This document shows positions 25,304 to 34,281 of a DNA stretch of 64,000 nucleotides, piece after piece. Every line of letters starts with the position of its first letter. Positions within the stretch are counted from its first letter, which is position 1. The DNA is from Sphingomonas sp. Lineage in GTDB: Bacteria > Pseudomonadota > Alphaproteobacteria > Sphingomonadales > Sphingomonadaceae. The stretch spans positions 1 to 64,000 of the forward strand of contig JAKFUZ010000005.1 of NCBI GenBank assembly GCA_021732445.1, in the 5' to 3' direction. The position numbers and the translations under genes are program-made. A model generated the notes under the pieces. That model was not told the origin of the DNA. It saw only the letters and a program-made list of their open reading frames with translations, and ran no database searches.

Positions 25304-26311
25304 TCAGGCGGCCGCGACAGGCCCAAGGTCGCCCTGCCCCACGGTGCTGCCCGCCATCGATAGCATTGCGTCGAGCGACTTTTTGGCCCGCAGCCGCAAG
25401 CCCTCTTCAATCTCGACGCGCGGCTCCAGGTCGCGCAGCGCCATGTACAGCTTTTCCATCGTGTTCATCGCCATATACGGGCAAATGTTGCAGTTGCAGT
25501 TGCCGTCGGCGCCCGGTGCGCCAATGAAGGTCTTGGCCGGTTCTGCCTTGCGCATCTGGTGGATGATGTGCGGCTCGGTCGCCACGATCAGCGTGTCGCC
25601 GGGCATATCCCTGGCATAGGCCAGGATTCCGCTCGTCGAGCCGACATAATCGGCATGGTCGAGAATATAGGCCGGGCATTCGGGGTGGGCCGCGACCGGC
25701 GCCTGCGGGTGCAGCGCCTTCAGCTTGAGAAGCTCGGTTTCGCTGAACGCCTCATGCACGATGCACACCCCCGGCCACAACAGCATGTCGCGGCCGGTTT
25801 TGCGGGCCAGATAGCCACCCAGATGCTTGTCGGGCCCGAAGATAATCTTCTGGTCAGGCGGCAACTGGGCGAGGATTTTTTCCGCCGACGAGGAGGTGAC
25901 GATGATGTCGCTCAGCGCCTTCACCTCGGTCGAGCAGTTGATATAGGTGAGCGCGATATGGTCGGGGTGCGCGGCCCGGAAAGCGGCGAACTTGTCGGGC
26001 GGGCAACTGTCTTCAAGGCTGCACCCGGCGCGCAGGTCGGGCAGCACCACGATCTTGCCGGGCGACAGGATTTTGGCGGTATCGGCCATGAACTTCACGC
26101 CGCAAAAGGCGATGACATCGGCCTCGGTCGCGGCCGCCTTGCGGCTCAGGTCAAGGCTGTCGCCAACAAAATCGGCAATGTCCTGAATGTCTGCCGACTG
26201 GTAGTAATGGGCGAGGATGACGGCGTTGCGTTCTTTGCGCAGCCGGTTGATCTCTGCGCGCAGGTCAAGCCCGGTGAGCGACCCGCCAATGCCATGTCGT
26301 GCGTCCATCAT
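25304..26311 (-). CDS. nadA: Quinolinate synthase A
   Basis: 335 aa from ATG 26311, joined to the upstream stop as TGATG. It makes quinolinate from iminoaspartate and dihydroxyacetone phosphate in NAD biosynthesis and carries a 4Fe-4S cluster. Seen: AHYYQSADIQDIADFVGDSL near residue 35, the FCGVKFMADTAKIL motif, and conserved Cys in VLPDLRAGCS, INCSTEVK, HPECPAY and the terminal GNCNCNICPYMAMN. No nadB or nadC is beside it. Confidence 0.95.
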   Translation of the reverse strand: MMDARHGIGGSLTGLDLRAEINRLRKERNAVILAHYYQSADIQDIADFVGDSLDLSRKAAATEADVIAFCGVKFMADTAKILSPGKIVVLPDLRAGCSLEDSCPPDKFAAFRAAHPDHIALTYINCSTEVKALSDIIVTSSSAEKILAQLPPDQKIIFGPDKHLGGYLARKTGRDMLLWPGVCIVHEAFSETELLKLKALHPQAPVAAHPECPAYILDHADYVGSTSGILAYARDMPGDTLIVATEPHIIHQMRKAEPAKTFIGAPGADGNCNCNICPYMAMNTMEKLYMALRDLEPRVEIEEGLRLRAKKSLDAMLSMAGSTVGQGDLGPVAAA

Positions 26312-27006
26312 CAGCCTCCATTGCCAAGCACTTCGTCCAGTGCGCGCGTCGTATCCCATCGCTCGCCCGATTTCACGCCCTCATCGGCAAACCGCACAAC
26401 AACGCGTGCCTTTAGCCCGGCAGCCCGAAGCGGCAGCGCGAAATTGCTGGTAACGGCGCGGCGGGCGGCATCGCGCGCCAGCCGCATCGGCACCGGTGCG
26501 CCGGCCTGCTTCAGGAGCGCTGCCTGCCCCGCCGCGCGATTGGCCGCATCGAGCGCTTTGGGCGCGTTGGTGAAGGTCGCGAGCAGGCCATGATCGCCAT
26601 AGTCACGGATTTGGGTGAGGTCGATCTGCGGACCCGAAAGCACAAGCGGCGGCAGCGTCACGGTAAGGGTCGCCTGCGGCGCATCCCACGCCACATCGCG
26701 CGCGGAAAGCCTGCTCATGTCTAGCTGATACTCAACCGTGCCCGGCAGGATAAGCGTCTTTTGGGTGGAAAGGCCCAGCCGGGTCTGGGTTGACGTCACT
26801 ACCGCGACAAACCGGGCAGCGAACACCGACAGGCGGTTTTGTGCGCGCAGGCTCTCAAGGCTGGCATTGGCCAGTGTCTCGACATCTGGCCCCGTGACGG
26901 CGGCGACATAGCGATTGACCGCGAAAACACCGCCCAGCAGAAGCGCGATTACGGCAGCGATGCCGCCGGCCGCGGCCAGCCATGGCGTCACGCCGCGAGC
27001 CGCCAC
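26311..27006 (-). CDS. DUF4230 domain protein
   Basis: 231 aa from GTG 27006, with TGGAGG 5 bases upstream, overlapping the MBL stop by 19 bases; GTG 26991 (GTGA overlap) is an alternative. One N-terminal membrane helix (LAAAGGIAAVIALLLGGVF), then a domain with FAARFVAVVTSTQTRLGLS, LILPGTVEYQLDMSRLS and TLTVTLPPLVLSGPQID, the features of DUF4230. Function unknown. It is transcribed between the MBL gene and nadA. Confidence 0.8.
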   Translation of the reverse strand: MAARGVTPWLAAAGGIAAVIALLLGGVFAVNRYVAAVTGPDVETLANASLESLRAQNRLSVFAARFVAVVTSTQTRLGLSTQKTLILPGTVEYQLDMSRLSARDVAWDAPQATLTVTLPPLVLSGPQIDLTQIRDYGDHGLLATFTNAPKALDAANRAAGQAALLKQAGAPVPMRLARDAARRAVTSNFALPLRAAGLKARVVVRFADEGVKSGERWDTTRALDEVLGNGG

Positions 27007-27887
27007 AAAGCCTCCAGACCAGCACCGTCGTCGCCCGTCGCCATGCCGCGATTACGCAAATCGATGAGATGTGCCAGCACCGACCCGCCCGCTGCTCCCT
27101 TCAGTCGCGGGTCAAGCCCGACATACAGGCGCTCGACCAGCGCCATGATGGTGCACGGACCGTCGCGCAGCGTTCGCACGATCTGCCCCTCGCGCTGCCG
27201 GCGGTGCCCGGCCAGTCCGCGCACGAAACGCTGGGGGTTGTCGATCGGCTCGCCATGCGCAGGGTAATAGCGCCTGTCATTGCGCCGCAGCAGCATGTCA
27301 AGACTCGCCATATAGGCCGCCATATCGCCATCGGGCGGGGCAACGACGGTGGTTGACCAGCCCATGACATGATCGCCAGTGAACAGCGCGCGCGCCTCCT
27401 CCAGCGCATAGCACAGATGGTTGGAGGTGTGGCCCGGCGTCGCCACCGCCGTCAGCGTCCAGCCATCGCCGGCGACCTGCTCGCCATCGACCAGCACCCG
27501 GTCGGGCGCATAATCGCGGTCGAACGCCGCGTCCGCCCGCGGCCCCAGATCGTCCAGCACCAGCGGGGCGCAGCCAATGATCGGCGCGCCGGTCATCGCC
27601 TGAAGCGGGCGACTGCCCGGGCTGTGGTCTCGGTGCGTATGGGTAATGACGATGGCGGCCACCCCCCGCCCGGCCAGGCCGCGCATGATTGCCGCGATAT
27701 GAGCGGCATCGTCGGGGCCTGGATCAATGACCGCGACATTGCCGGTGCCGTCCGCCTTCCCCACCACATGCGTCTGCGTGCCGGTAAACGTAAAGGGCGA
27801 CGGGTTCGGCGCGAGCACGCGCGCAACAAGTCGCTCATAGACCACCAGATCACCGGTGGGCATGGCGATGGGGGGCGAAGCATCCAT
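26988..27887 (-). CDS. MBL-fold hydrolase (LACTB2-like)
   Basis: 299 aa from ATG 27887. Zinc motif THTHRDHSPG near residue 82, ATPGHTSNHLCY near 154, FTGDHVMG near 175 and PAHGEPIDNP near 210. A C-terminal winged-helix-like part (RQREGQIVRTLRDGPCTIMA, then LRNRGMA) is typical of the LACTB2/CphA-unlike hydrolase group. Probably a thioester or nuclease-type hydrolase; the substrate is not readable. First gene of the MBL-DUF4230-nadA unit. Confidence 0.85.
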   Translation of the reverse strand: MDASPPIAMPTGDLVVYERLVARVLAPNPSPFTFTGTQTHVVGKADGTGNVAVIDPGPDDAAHIAAIMRGLAGRGVAAIVITHTHRDHSPGSRPLQAMTGAPIIGCAPLVLDDLGPRADAAFDRDYAPDRVLVDGEQVAGDGWTLTAVATPGHTSNHLCYALEEARALFTGDHVMGWSTTVVAPPDGDMAAYMASLDMLLRRNDRRYYPAHGEPIDNPQRFVRGLAGHRRQREGQIVRTLRDGPCTIMALVERLYVGLDPRLKGAAGGSVLAHLIDLRNRGMATGDDGAGLEALWRLAA

Positions 27888-28058
27888 CAGCCGCAAATGG
27901 CGGCTCCCCGGCAAGCGCGCAAGAGCAAGCCGCACCGCTACGGGCGCCGGCTATGCGAAAGGCCGGACCGCGCAGGGGCAATTGCGCGGGCCGGCCAACC
28001 TCCCCCCCGGGAGGCACGCCGCCTGGTCAAGCGGCGATCATGTGCGACAGAGCCAGGA

Positions 28059-29723
28059 TTAGGGCGCCTTGGCGATATTCTTTTCCAGCTCGGCAATGGC
28101 CTGGTCCAGTGCGGTCAGCGCTTGCGCCCTGGCATCGGCAGCAAGGCCCGAATTCGCCGCCATCCGGTCGCGCGCGGCCCGCACGCCATCGAGCGCCGAC
28201 TGGTAGGCGCGGCGTTGGATGCTGGCCGAATTCACCGCAAGCTGGGCATGCTCGATCGCGAGTTTGTGGATGCGGTTTCTGCACAGGATAATCCGGCGCT
28301 GGCCGTCCTTTTGTTCCTCAATAATCTGCTGACCCGCCTTGCCGGCCGCGTCCGGGCAATCCTTCGTGTCAACCTCTGGCAGGCCGATCGTGATCGGCTG
28401 CCCGTTCAACTGCTTGTCGCTGAAGAGAAAAATCCTGCCCCCCTTGCTGTCATCGGTCACCGTCTTGCCGTTTTTGTCGCGAGTGATGATACGGGTGCTA
28501 AAAACCGTCTTGACGCCGTCCTTGCCGCCAATTCCTTCGCCATCGGCATCGCCGTCGTCGCTGATGACGATAGGCGCACCGTCCCCGCTCTTTTGCAGGA
28601 TGATGACTTTGCGCGCGACCTTGGGCGGGGCGGCCGGCTCGGGCGGGGCCGGCGGCGCGGGCGGGGTTGCCGCCTGACCAGCCGCCAGCACGGGCGTGGG
28701 CACAGGTGTCAACGGCGCGGCAGGGGCCGCCGGCACCGCAAGCGCGGCCCGGGGGAGGTCAACGCCAATCGCGCTGCCCACGCCGCCGCGCACTGTTTCA
28801 GCAGCCCGGCCGCCAGAGGCCGTTGCGCCCAGCCCGGCGACCAGCGCCGTGCCAATCACCGCTGCGCCGCCAAGGCGCTGCACCGTTGAGAGTTTTGCCT
28901 TTGACAACATTTGCAACCGTCCTTTCAAATCACTCACCATATGGAGATGGCAGGCGGCCGAGACCGTTCCGCCATGCGCCGATTTCACAATTGCCCGGCC
29001 ATAAGCATGGGCGCAGCCGCGCCCCCGATTGGCGAGCACCCAGGCATCGCACGCCATTTCCTGATCCGCGCGAAACGCCCGAAACGCGCGCCACGCAACC
29101 GGATTGAACCAATGGACCGCCAGCACCACCAGCGCTGCCCAATTGGCGACAAGGTCACCGCGCGCATGGTGGGTCAGTTCATGGGCAAGCGCGAGCGCGC
29201 GCTCCTCAGCATCATAGCGCGCGCTGAAATCGCTTGGAAACGCGATGTACCTGCGCCAAATGCCAAAAGCGAGCGGCCCGGTGGCGGCGGCGGTTTCAAT
29301 CACCCGCACCGGGCCGCCAGAAACCTCGTGCGCCCCTGCCAGCAGCTTCTGGCAAAAGCGGCTATGGGCAGCGATGTGCCAGGCAATGAACACCAGTGCG
29401 CCAAGCGCCCATAGCGCGGCAACCAGCGCCGCCGTGGACGGGCCCGCTGCAACCGGCGCCTCGCGCACCAGGCCCAGCGGCTCGATGACCAGCACGGTGA
29501 ACGGAGCATTGGCTGCCGCAATCGGGGCCGCGACACGCTCTTGCCAAAGCGCGGGCAACGGCGGCAACATGAGGCGCGCGGCCGGCAACAGCCACAGCGC
29601 ATAGGCAGCACCCGACCCGAAGGCGCGCCGCACCGGGCCGCGCAGCGCCATGACAAGCAGCATCAGCAGTGTGGAGGCGATCAGCGCCTCCGCACCCCAG
29701 GCGACCATGCCCGCGCTGATCAT
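28059..29723 (-). CDS. BlaR1-like M56 membrane metalloprotease
   Basis: 554 aa, ATGA overlap with blaI. N-terminal membrane helices (about 5-25, 35-52, 95-118) precede the zinc protease motif AHELTHHARGD near residue 185 and another helix (ALVVLAVHWFNPVAW), then EMACDAWVL, the M56 pattern. After a membrane helix near 290, a Pro/Ala-rich linker (about 320-370) leads to a C-terminal region with no visible penicillin-binding SxxK-type sensor. It ends in a helical region. The ligand sensed is therefore unknown. Likely a regulatory protease that inactivates the BlaI-like repressor. Confidence 0.88.
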   Translation of the reverse strand: MISAGMVAWGAEALIASTLLMLLVMALRGPVRRAFGSGAAYALWLLPAARLMLPPLPALWQERVAAPIAAANAPFTVLVIEPLGLVREAPVAAGPSTAALVAALWALGALVFIAWHIAAHSRFCQKLLAGAHEVSGGPVRVIETAAATGPLAFGIWRRYIAFPSDFSARYDAEERALALAHELTHHARGDLVANWAALVVLAVHWFNPVAWRAFRAFRADQEMACDAWVLANRGRGCAHAYGRAIVKSAHGGTVSAACHLHMVSDLKGRLQMLSKAKLSTVQRLGGAAVIGTALVAGLGATASGGRAAETVRGGVGSAIGVDLPRAALAVPAAPAAPLTPVPTPVLAAGQAATPPAPPAPPEPAAPPKVARKVIILQKSGDGAPIVISDDGDADGEGIGGKDGVKTVFSTRIITRDKNGKTVTDDSKGGRIFLFSDKQLNGQPITIGLPEVDTKDCPDAAGKAGQQIIEEQKDGQRRIILCRNRIHKLAIEHAQLAVNSASIQRRAYQSALDGVRAARDRMAANSGLAADARAQALTALDQAIAELEKNIAKAP

Positions 29724-30100
29724 GCTTTCAGCGCCTTTAGCAGCGCCTCGATGTCGGCAATGTCTTGCGCGGTCAGCGCGTCACGTTCGGCCAGGTGCGC
29801 GACCAGCGGGGTCAGCCTGCCGCCGAACAGCCGGTCCATCAACCGGCTCGATTCCCCCGCAACATAATCTTCGCGGGCCACGACGGGATAATAAAGATAG
29901 CGCCGCCCCTCGGCTTCATGCGCAATCACTTGCTTGGCGAGCAGCCGCCCAAGCAGGGTCTTGACCGTGTTGGCGCTCCACGCCCGCGCCGGAGAGATCC
30001 GCTCGGCGACGTCCTGGGCGGAAAGCGGCGCTTCATCCCACAAGACTTCCATAACCGCATGCTCGGCATCGCTGATTCGCTCAGACACGATATTCTCCAT
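29720..30100 (-). CDS. BlaI/MecI/CopY-family repressor
   Basis: 126 aa. The winged helix is seen as ISDAEHAVMEVLWDEAPLSA, then VAERISPARAWSANTVKTLL and HEAEGRRYLYYPVV; the C-terminal part mediates dimerisation. Start ATG 30100 lies one base from the tandem dyads at 30102-30138, so the promoter overlaps the operators and the mRNA may be nearly leaderless. Known pair: the repressor is cleaved after the BlaR1-type protease is activated. No beta-lactamase gene is adjacent. Confidence 0.9.
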   Translation of the reverse strand: MENIVSERISDAEHAVMEVLWDEAPLSAQDVAERISPARAWSANTVKTLLGRLLAKQVIAHEAEGRRYLYYPVVAREDYVAGESSRLMDRLFGGRLTPLVAHLAERDALTAQDIADIEALLKALKA

Positions 30101-30101
30101 C

Positions 30102-30138
30102 GACTACGCCTGTAATCATACTGTTTACGCGCGTAGTC
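30102..30138 (-). promoter_or_regulatory. Two tandem BlaI-type operators at the blaI start
   Basis: Dyad A is GACTAC-GCCT-GTAATC (30102-30117) and dyad B is GTTTAC-GCGC-GTAGTC (30123-30138). Both follow the GACTAC-N4-GTAGTC pattern of BlaI/MecI operators, with one or two changes. Centres are 21 bases apart (two helical turns), so two dimers could bind the same DNA face. A -35-like TTGACT lies at 30135-30140 (minus strand). Confidence 0.7.
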
Positions 30139-30389
30139 AATAGCGTTGCGCACGCGGCCCAAAGCGGTGGCGAAATCGTCGGAATTCTTGACAGTCCGGC
30201 AAAGGTTAACGCTCGCATTAACCTTGAAAAGACGCGCAAATCAGCGCTTTTCCAATAATTGGCACAAGGGGTGCTTGGTAAGGGGCAAGCCGAGCGGTTA
30301 CGCTTCAGCTGGGCGGGTTGAGTGCACCATTTGCCGGTCTCCCCTCAATCCGCCCTACCCGGCTTTTCGCAACATCAGCGGGTTATCGC
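30139..30389. promoter_or_regulatory. Intergenic region with a perfect inverted repeat and a sigma-54-like sequence
   Basis: A perfect 8-bp inverted repeat AAGGTTAA-N8-TTAACCTT lies at 30202-30225, with TTGACA just before it (30188-30193). TTGGCAC-N5-GTGCT at 30259-30275 on the plus strand has GG and GC exactly 12 apart, as in -24/-12 promoters, but no plus-strand gene follows. The glycosyltransferase is on the minus strand and ends at 30390. Confidence 0.35.
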
Positions 30390-31664
30390 TTATCCGGCGG
30401 CGGCGGCCAACCGCCCTGCCCGCACCCGGCCATGCGCGGCCCGCAATGCGGCGTGGCGCATGGCCTTGGGGTAGATTTCGCCGAGCAGCCGCTCAAATGT
30501 GCGGTTCCAGCTAAAATGCTCCTCGACATGCGCACGGGCCGCCGCTCCCATCGCCGGAAGGTTGCCGCTGCGCCACAGCATCGCCACCTGATCGGCCATG
30601 GCCTGCGTGTCATCGACCGGAACAAGATGGCCAAGCCCCGCCGGCACGCGGTCCACCATCGCGCCGCTGGCCACGCCAATCACCGGCAGGCCGGATGCCT
30701 GCGCCTCGACGATGGAAATGCCAAAGGTTTCGTCGGCCATCCCCGACACATAGATGTCGGCAGACGCCAGTGCCCGCGCCAGCCGGTCGCGGTCAGCCTC
30801 GAAACCGGGAAGCGCGATGGACAATCCCTGCGCCTCGGCGGTGAGCCGTTCGCGCAGCTTGCCGTCGCCAATCATCACCAGCGCCGCGCCCAGCCCGGCC
30901 GGCAGCTTGCGGAACATGTCGATTAGCCGGTCCGCGCGCTTTTCATTGTCGATCCGCCCGGCATAAACGAGCAGCGGGCCATCACCGTCAAGCCCAAGCT
31001 CGGCCCGGAAGCCCGGGTCGCGCCGGCTGGGGTGGAAGCTGGCAATGTCAACGCCCAGCGGCAGCACGCAGGTGCGCGGCACATTATGCGTCGACAGCAC
31101 ATCGCTCACGTCCTGGCTCAGCGTGTACACCCAGTCAAACTCGCGATAGGTGATCTCGGCATAGCCATAAGACAGCCAGCGAAACGCCTTGCCCAGCGTG
31201 TCGCCAAATTTGGCGCGGGCCACCCGATAGACATGCGCATTGGGGAAGTCGGTGGAATATCCCGCGACCAGCGTGGTCGCCGGAAAGGCCCGGCGGTGGT
31301 GGATGGCGGTCCATGGCAGCACCCAGGGGCACAGCGATTCGATCACATCAGGCCGATAATGTTTCAGCAGCTTGCGGACCACGCCGGTGCGCAGGATGAA
31401 GCGGTAATTGGGGCTGCCGCGAACCGGGTCTGCTGCAACCTCTGCCCATATATGGCGGCCGTCTTCGACCACTTTGTCTTTTGGACCCGGCACAATCTGT
31501 AGCAGCGAATGCGGCGTATGATCTAGGATGAACTTGCGCTTTTCCGCCAGATAGGTGCTGACCCCGCCACCACCTTTGGGTGAATAGCTTTGCGTCAGAT
31601 CACACATCAACAAAGGGGCAGGCCCTCCGGGACCCGGCCGGAGGTCAACCGATTCCAACAGCAT
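30390..31664 (-). CDS. GT4-family glycosyltransferase
   Basis: 424 aa from ATG 31664 with AAAGGGG 6 bases upstream. The N-terminal Rossmann half has the nucleotide/acceptor loop YSPKGGGGVSTYLAE near residue 28. The C-terminal half has LLVYAGRIDNEKRADRLIDM near 230, LPGFEADRDRLARALASADIYV near 290 and the E-x7-E motif DETFGISIVEAQASGLPVIG near 315. This places it in the glycosyltransferase-4 fold; donor and acceptor are unknown. It is solitary, not in a polysaccharide cluster. Confidence 0.88.
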   Translation of the reverse strand: MLLESVDLRPGPGGPAPLLMCDLTQSYSPKGGGGVSTYLAEKRKFILDHTPHSLLQIVPGPKDKVVEDGRHIWAEVAADPVRGSPNYRFILRTGVVRKLLKHYRPDVIESLCPWVLPWTAIHHRRAFPATTLVAGYSTDFPNAHVYRVARAKFGDTLGKAFRWLSYGYAEITYREFDWVYTLSQDVSDVLSTHNVPRTCVLPLGVDIASFHPSRRDPGFRAELGLDGDGPLLVYAGRIDNEKRADRLIDMFRKLPAGLGAALVMIGDGKLRERLTAEAQGLSIALPGFEADRDRLARALASADIYVSGMADETFGISIVEAQASGLPVIGVASGAMVDRVPAGLGHLVPVDDTQAMADQVAMLWRSGNLPAMGAAARAHVEEHFSWNRTFERLLGEIYPKAMRHAALRAAHGRVRAGRLAAAAG

Positions 31665-31694
31665 GTGCCGCCCCTTTTTTTCCGCCAGATCGCG

Positions 31695-32033
31695 TCAGCT
31701 TGCGGTTTTGACGCCCTGATCTGTCAACAATTGGGCAAGCTCGCCACTTTCGAACATTTCCATCATGATGTCCGATCCGCCGACAAATTCGCCTTTGACA
31801 TAAAGCTGCGGAATGGTCGGCCAGTCCGAATAGGCCTTGATGGCCTGGCGCACTTCCTGATCCTGCAGCACGTCGACGCTGTCAAACGCGGTGTGGAGGT
31901 GCTCCAGTATCGCGACTGCCTTGCTGGAAAAGCCGCATTGCGGAAACAGCGGTGAGCCCTTCATGAACAGCACGACATCGCTGCCGGTCACCAGTTCTTC
32001 GATCCGCGCCTGTGCGTTGTCGGTCATCGTCAT
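31695..32033 (-). CDS. grxD: Monothiol glutaredoxin, Grx4 family
   Basis: 112 aa. The CGFS active site is at about residue 33 (PLFPQCGFSSKAVAIL), followed by WPTIPQLYVKGEFVGGSDI, which binds glutathione. Known role: it binds a 2Fe-2S cluster, often with BolA, in iron-sulfur trafficking. It follows bolA by 9 bases, in the DUF1476-bolA-grx4 order common in Alphaproteobacteria. Confidence 0.95.
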   Translation of the reverse strand: MTMTDNAQARIEELVTGSDVVLFMKGSPLFPQCGFSSKAVAILEHLHTAFDSVDVLQDQEVRQAIKAYSDWPTIPQLYVKGEFVGGSDIMMEMFESGELAQLLTDQGVKTAS

Positions 32034-32042
32034 TGGTCCTCT

Positions 32043-32276
32043 CTACTCGGGTGTACCGGTCTTTAGCTGGAGCGCGTGGAGCACGCCGCCCATGCGCCCG
32101 CCAAGCGCTGCATAAACCGCCTGATGTTGCTTTCTCAGCGGCAGGCCGCGAAAGCTCTCGCTCGTCACGCGTGCCGCATAATGGTCTCCGTCTCCGGCAA
32201 GATCCGTGATCTCAACCTCGGCATCGGGAATGCCCGCGCGGATCAGCGTTTCGATTTCGGCGGCGGCCATCGGCAC
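32043..32276 (-). CDS. BolA/IbaG-family protein
   Basis: 77 aa. The BolA fold is seen as IETLIRAGIPDAEVEITDLAGDGDHY and FRGLPLRKQHQAVYAALGG; the conserved His of the cluster-binding site is within RKQHQAVY. It should partner the Grx4 encoded just downstream. The gene lies 5 bases after the DUF1476 gene. Confidence 0.93.
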   Translation of the reverse strand: MPMAAAEIETLIRAGIPDAEVEITDLAGDGDHYAARVTSESFRGLPLRKQHQAVYAALGGRMGGVLHALQLKTGTPE

Positions 32277-32281
32277 GGGGC

Positions 32282-32602
32282 TTACTGGTCCATCAACTGG
32301 CGGCGCGCCTCAACGGCTGCCTCATCAAGCGCGCGCCGAACCGCGGCTTCATCCGTTTCGACCCCGGCACCCAGCAGATCGCCGACAAGCTTGCGCACCA
32401 CGTCTTCATCACCCGCTTCCTCGAAATCGGCCTGGACGACGCCCTTGGCATAGGAATCGGTTTCTTCCGGCGTCAGCTTCATATGCGCCGCCGCCCACTG
32501 GCCGGCCAGCCTGTTGCGCCGTGCGGTCACGCGAAAAGCAAAATCTTCATCGCGCGCGAACTTGGTTTCAAACGCGCGTTCGCGGTCTTCGAAGGTCGTC
32601 AT
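32282..32602 (-). CDS. DUF1476 protein (F1-ATPase inhibitor zeta-like)
   Basis: 106 aa from ATG 32602. The start MTTFEDRERAFETKFARDED and the following FRVTARRNRLAGQWAA are strongly typical of DUF1476. In Paracoccus this family contains the zeta subunit that inhibits the F1F0-ATP synthase in the reverse direction. The call for the same role here is by family, not shown. First gene of the unit with bolA and grx4. Confidence 0.9.
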   Translation of the reverse strand: MTTFEDRERAFETKFARDEDFAFRVTARRNRLAGQWAAAHMKLTPEETDSYAKGVVQADFEEAGDEDVVRKLVGDLLGAGVETDEAAVRRALDEAAVEARRQLMDQ

Positions 32603-32687
32603 TGGTCGCTTTTCCCTTCCTGTCGCAGCCGCGCCCCAAATAGGGATGCTATCGCGCCAGCGCAATTGCCGGCCATCGTCCCAGGCG

Positions 32688-33689
32688 TCATTCTGCCACG
32701 CGCACCACCAGCTTGCCGATCGCACCGCGCGCCGCCATCTTGGCAATGGCCTGGCGCCCATTCGCAAAGCTGAACACATCGGTTACGAGCGGGTTGATCT
32801 TGCCTTGGGCCCACAGCGCAAAAAGCTGCTCGACATGGGCCTGGTTAGCCCGCGGGTCACGCGCGGCAAACGCACCCCAGAACACCCCACACACGTCGCA
32901 GCTTTTGAGCAATGTCAGGTTGAGCGCAAGGCGCGGAATGCCGGCGGGAAAGCCAACCACCAGATAGCGCCCTTCCCACCCGATCGAGCGCAGCGCCGGT
33001 TCGGCATAATCGCCGCCGACGGGGTCATAAATGACGTCGGCGCCATTTGGCCCGAGTGCTGCCTTGAATTGGTCCGCCAGCGCCTTTGACTGATCCTTGT
33101 CGAACGGCGCGCGCCCATAAACGATCGCCTCATCAGCCCCCGCCCTGCGACACACATCAGCCTTTTCCTCCGAGGAAACCGCCGCAATCACCCGCGCACC
33201 AAACGCCTTGCCAAGCTCCACAGCCGCAAGGCCCACACCGCCTGCCGCGCCGAGCACCAGCAGCGTCTGCCCGGCCTTCAACCGCCCCCGATCGACCAGC
33301 GCGTGGATCGAGGTGGCATAGGTTAGCAGCAGCGCGGCACCTTCTTCAAAACTGCGGCCCTCGGGCAGGCGATAGAGCCGGGCGGCGTCCACCGCTACCT
33401 TTTCCACCAGCCCGCCATGGCCAATGGTGCCCAGCACCCGATCACCCACCGACCACTGGGTCACGCCCTCGCCCACACTTTCGACAACCCCTGAAATCTC
33501 GCCGCCGGGCGCAAAGGGGCGCGCCGGGCGGAACTGGTATTTGTCTTCAATGATGAGCACGTCAGGGTAGTTGATTGCGCAGGCTTTCACCGCGACGACG
33601 ACTTGCCCCACACCGGCAACCGGGTCCGGCAGTGTATCAAGCGCAAGCATTTCAGGCCCGCCAGGTGCTTTCGACAACAGTGCCCGCAT
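32688..33689 (-). CDS. NADPH:quinone oxidoreductase-like zinc-free MDR protein
   Basis: 333 aa from ATG 33689 (GGGAGA 7 bases upstream), which overlaps leuD by 38 bases in another frame. The MDR pattern is seen: [17 protein letters not shown], the [19 protein letters not shown] motif, the Rossmann glycine motif [16 protein letters not shown] near residue 145, and [13 protein letters not shown]. The zinc-binding Cys/His set of alcohol dehydrogenases is missing. The likely reaction is NADPH-dependent reduction of quinones or enals. Confidence 0.85.
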   Translation of the reverse strand: MRALLSKAPGGPEMLALDTLPDPVAGVGQVVVAVKACAINYPDVLIIEDKYQFRPARPFAPGGEISGVVESVGEGVTQWSVGDRVLGTIGHGGLVEKVAVDAARLYRLPEGRSFEEGAALLLTYATSIHALVDRGRLKAGQTLLVLGAAGGVGLAAVELGKAFGARVIAAVSSEEKADVCRRAGADEAIVYGRAPFDKDQSKALADQFKAALGPNGADVIYDPVGGDYAEPALRSIGWEGRYLVVGFPAGIPRLALNLTLLKSCDVCGVFWGAFAARDPRANQAHVEQLFALWAQGKINPLVTDVFSFANGRQAIAKMAARGAIGKLVVRVAE

Positions 33690-34281
33690 TAACCATCTCC
33701 CTGTGCAGCCAGGGCCGGTGCTCGGCGACACCAGCCTCGTATTTCGAAATCTGGGCGTCCCTTGCCAGCGTAAGGCCAATCTCGTCCAGCCCCTGCATCA
33801 GGCAGGCGCGGCGGAACGGGTCGAGCGCAAAGCCAAAACGGTCCTGAAAAGCCGTGGTCACGTGCATCGTCTCAAGGTCGATGGTGATCGGGTCGGTCGC
33901 CGCAACCTCCAGCAGCCGGTCAACCGCTGCTTGTGGCAGCACGACGGTTACGATGCCGTTCTTGAAGGCATTGCCCGAAAAAATATCGGAAAAGCCGGGC
34001 GCGATCACCGCCTTGATGCCCATGTCGGCAAGCGCCCAGGCGGCATGTTCGCGGCTGGAGCCACAGCCAAAATTGTCGCCGGCGATGAGGATGGGGCTGC
34101 CTGTATGGCGGGGGTCATCAAAAATATTGCCGGGCACGGCCCGCACCGTTTCAAACGCGCGCTTGCCAAGCCCGTTACGCGTGACCGTTTTCAGCCAGTG
34201 CGCCGGGATGATGACATCGGTATCAACATTGGCCACGCCCCAGGGATAGGCGCCGCCTTCAACCCTGATGACCGGTTCCAC
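33652..34281 (-). CDS. leuD: 3-isopropylmalate dehydratase small subunit
   Basis: 209 aa from GTG 34281, directly after the stop of the MBL gene (TGAGTG). It carries the swivel domain: [15 protein letters not shown] near residue 18, [21 protein letters not shown] near 65. It works with LeuC in the second step of leucine synthesis. The normal leuC-leuD order is kept but with an MBL gene in between. Confidence 0.95.
   Translation of the reverse strand: MEPVIRVEGGAYPWGVANVDTDVIIPAHWLKTVTRNGLGKRAFETVRAVPGNIFDDPRHTGSPILIAGDNFGCGSSREHAAWALADMGIKAVIAPGFSDIFSGNAFKNGIVTVVLPQAAVDRLLEVAATDPITIDLETMHVTTAFQDRFGFALDPFRRACLMQGLDEIGLTLARDAQISKYEAGVAEHRPWLHREMVNAGTVVESTWRA

Noticed and set aside
30259..30275. 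Sigma-54 promoter as firm annotation
   Set aside because: The motif is well spaced but the -12 element has one mismatch and no gene follows on that strand.
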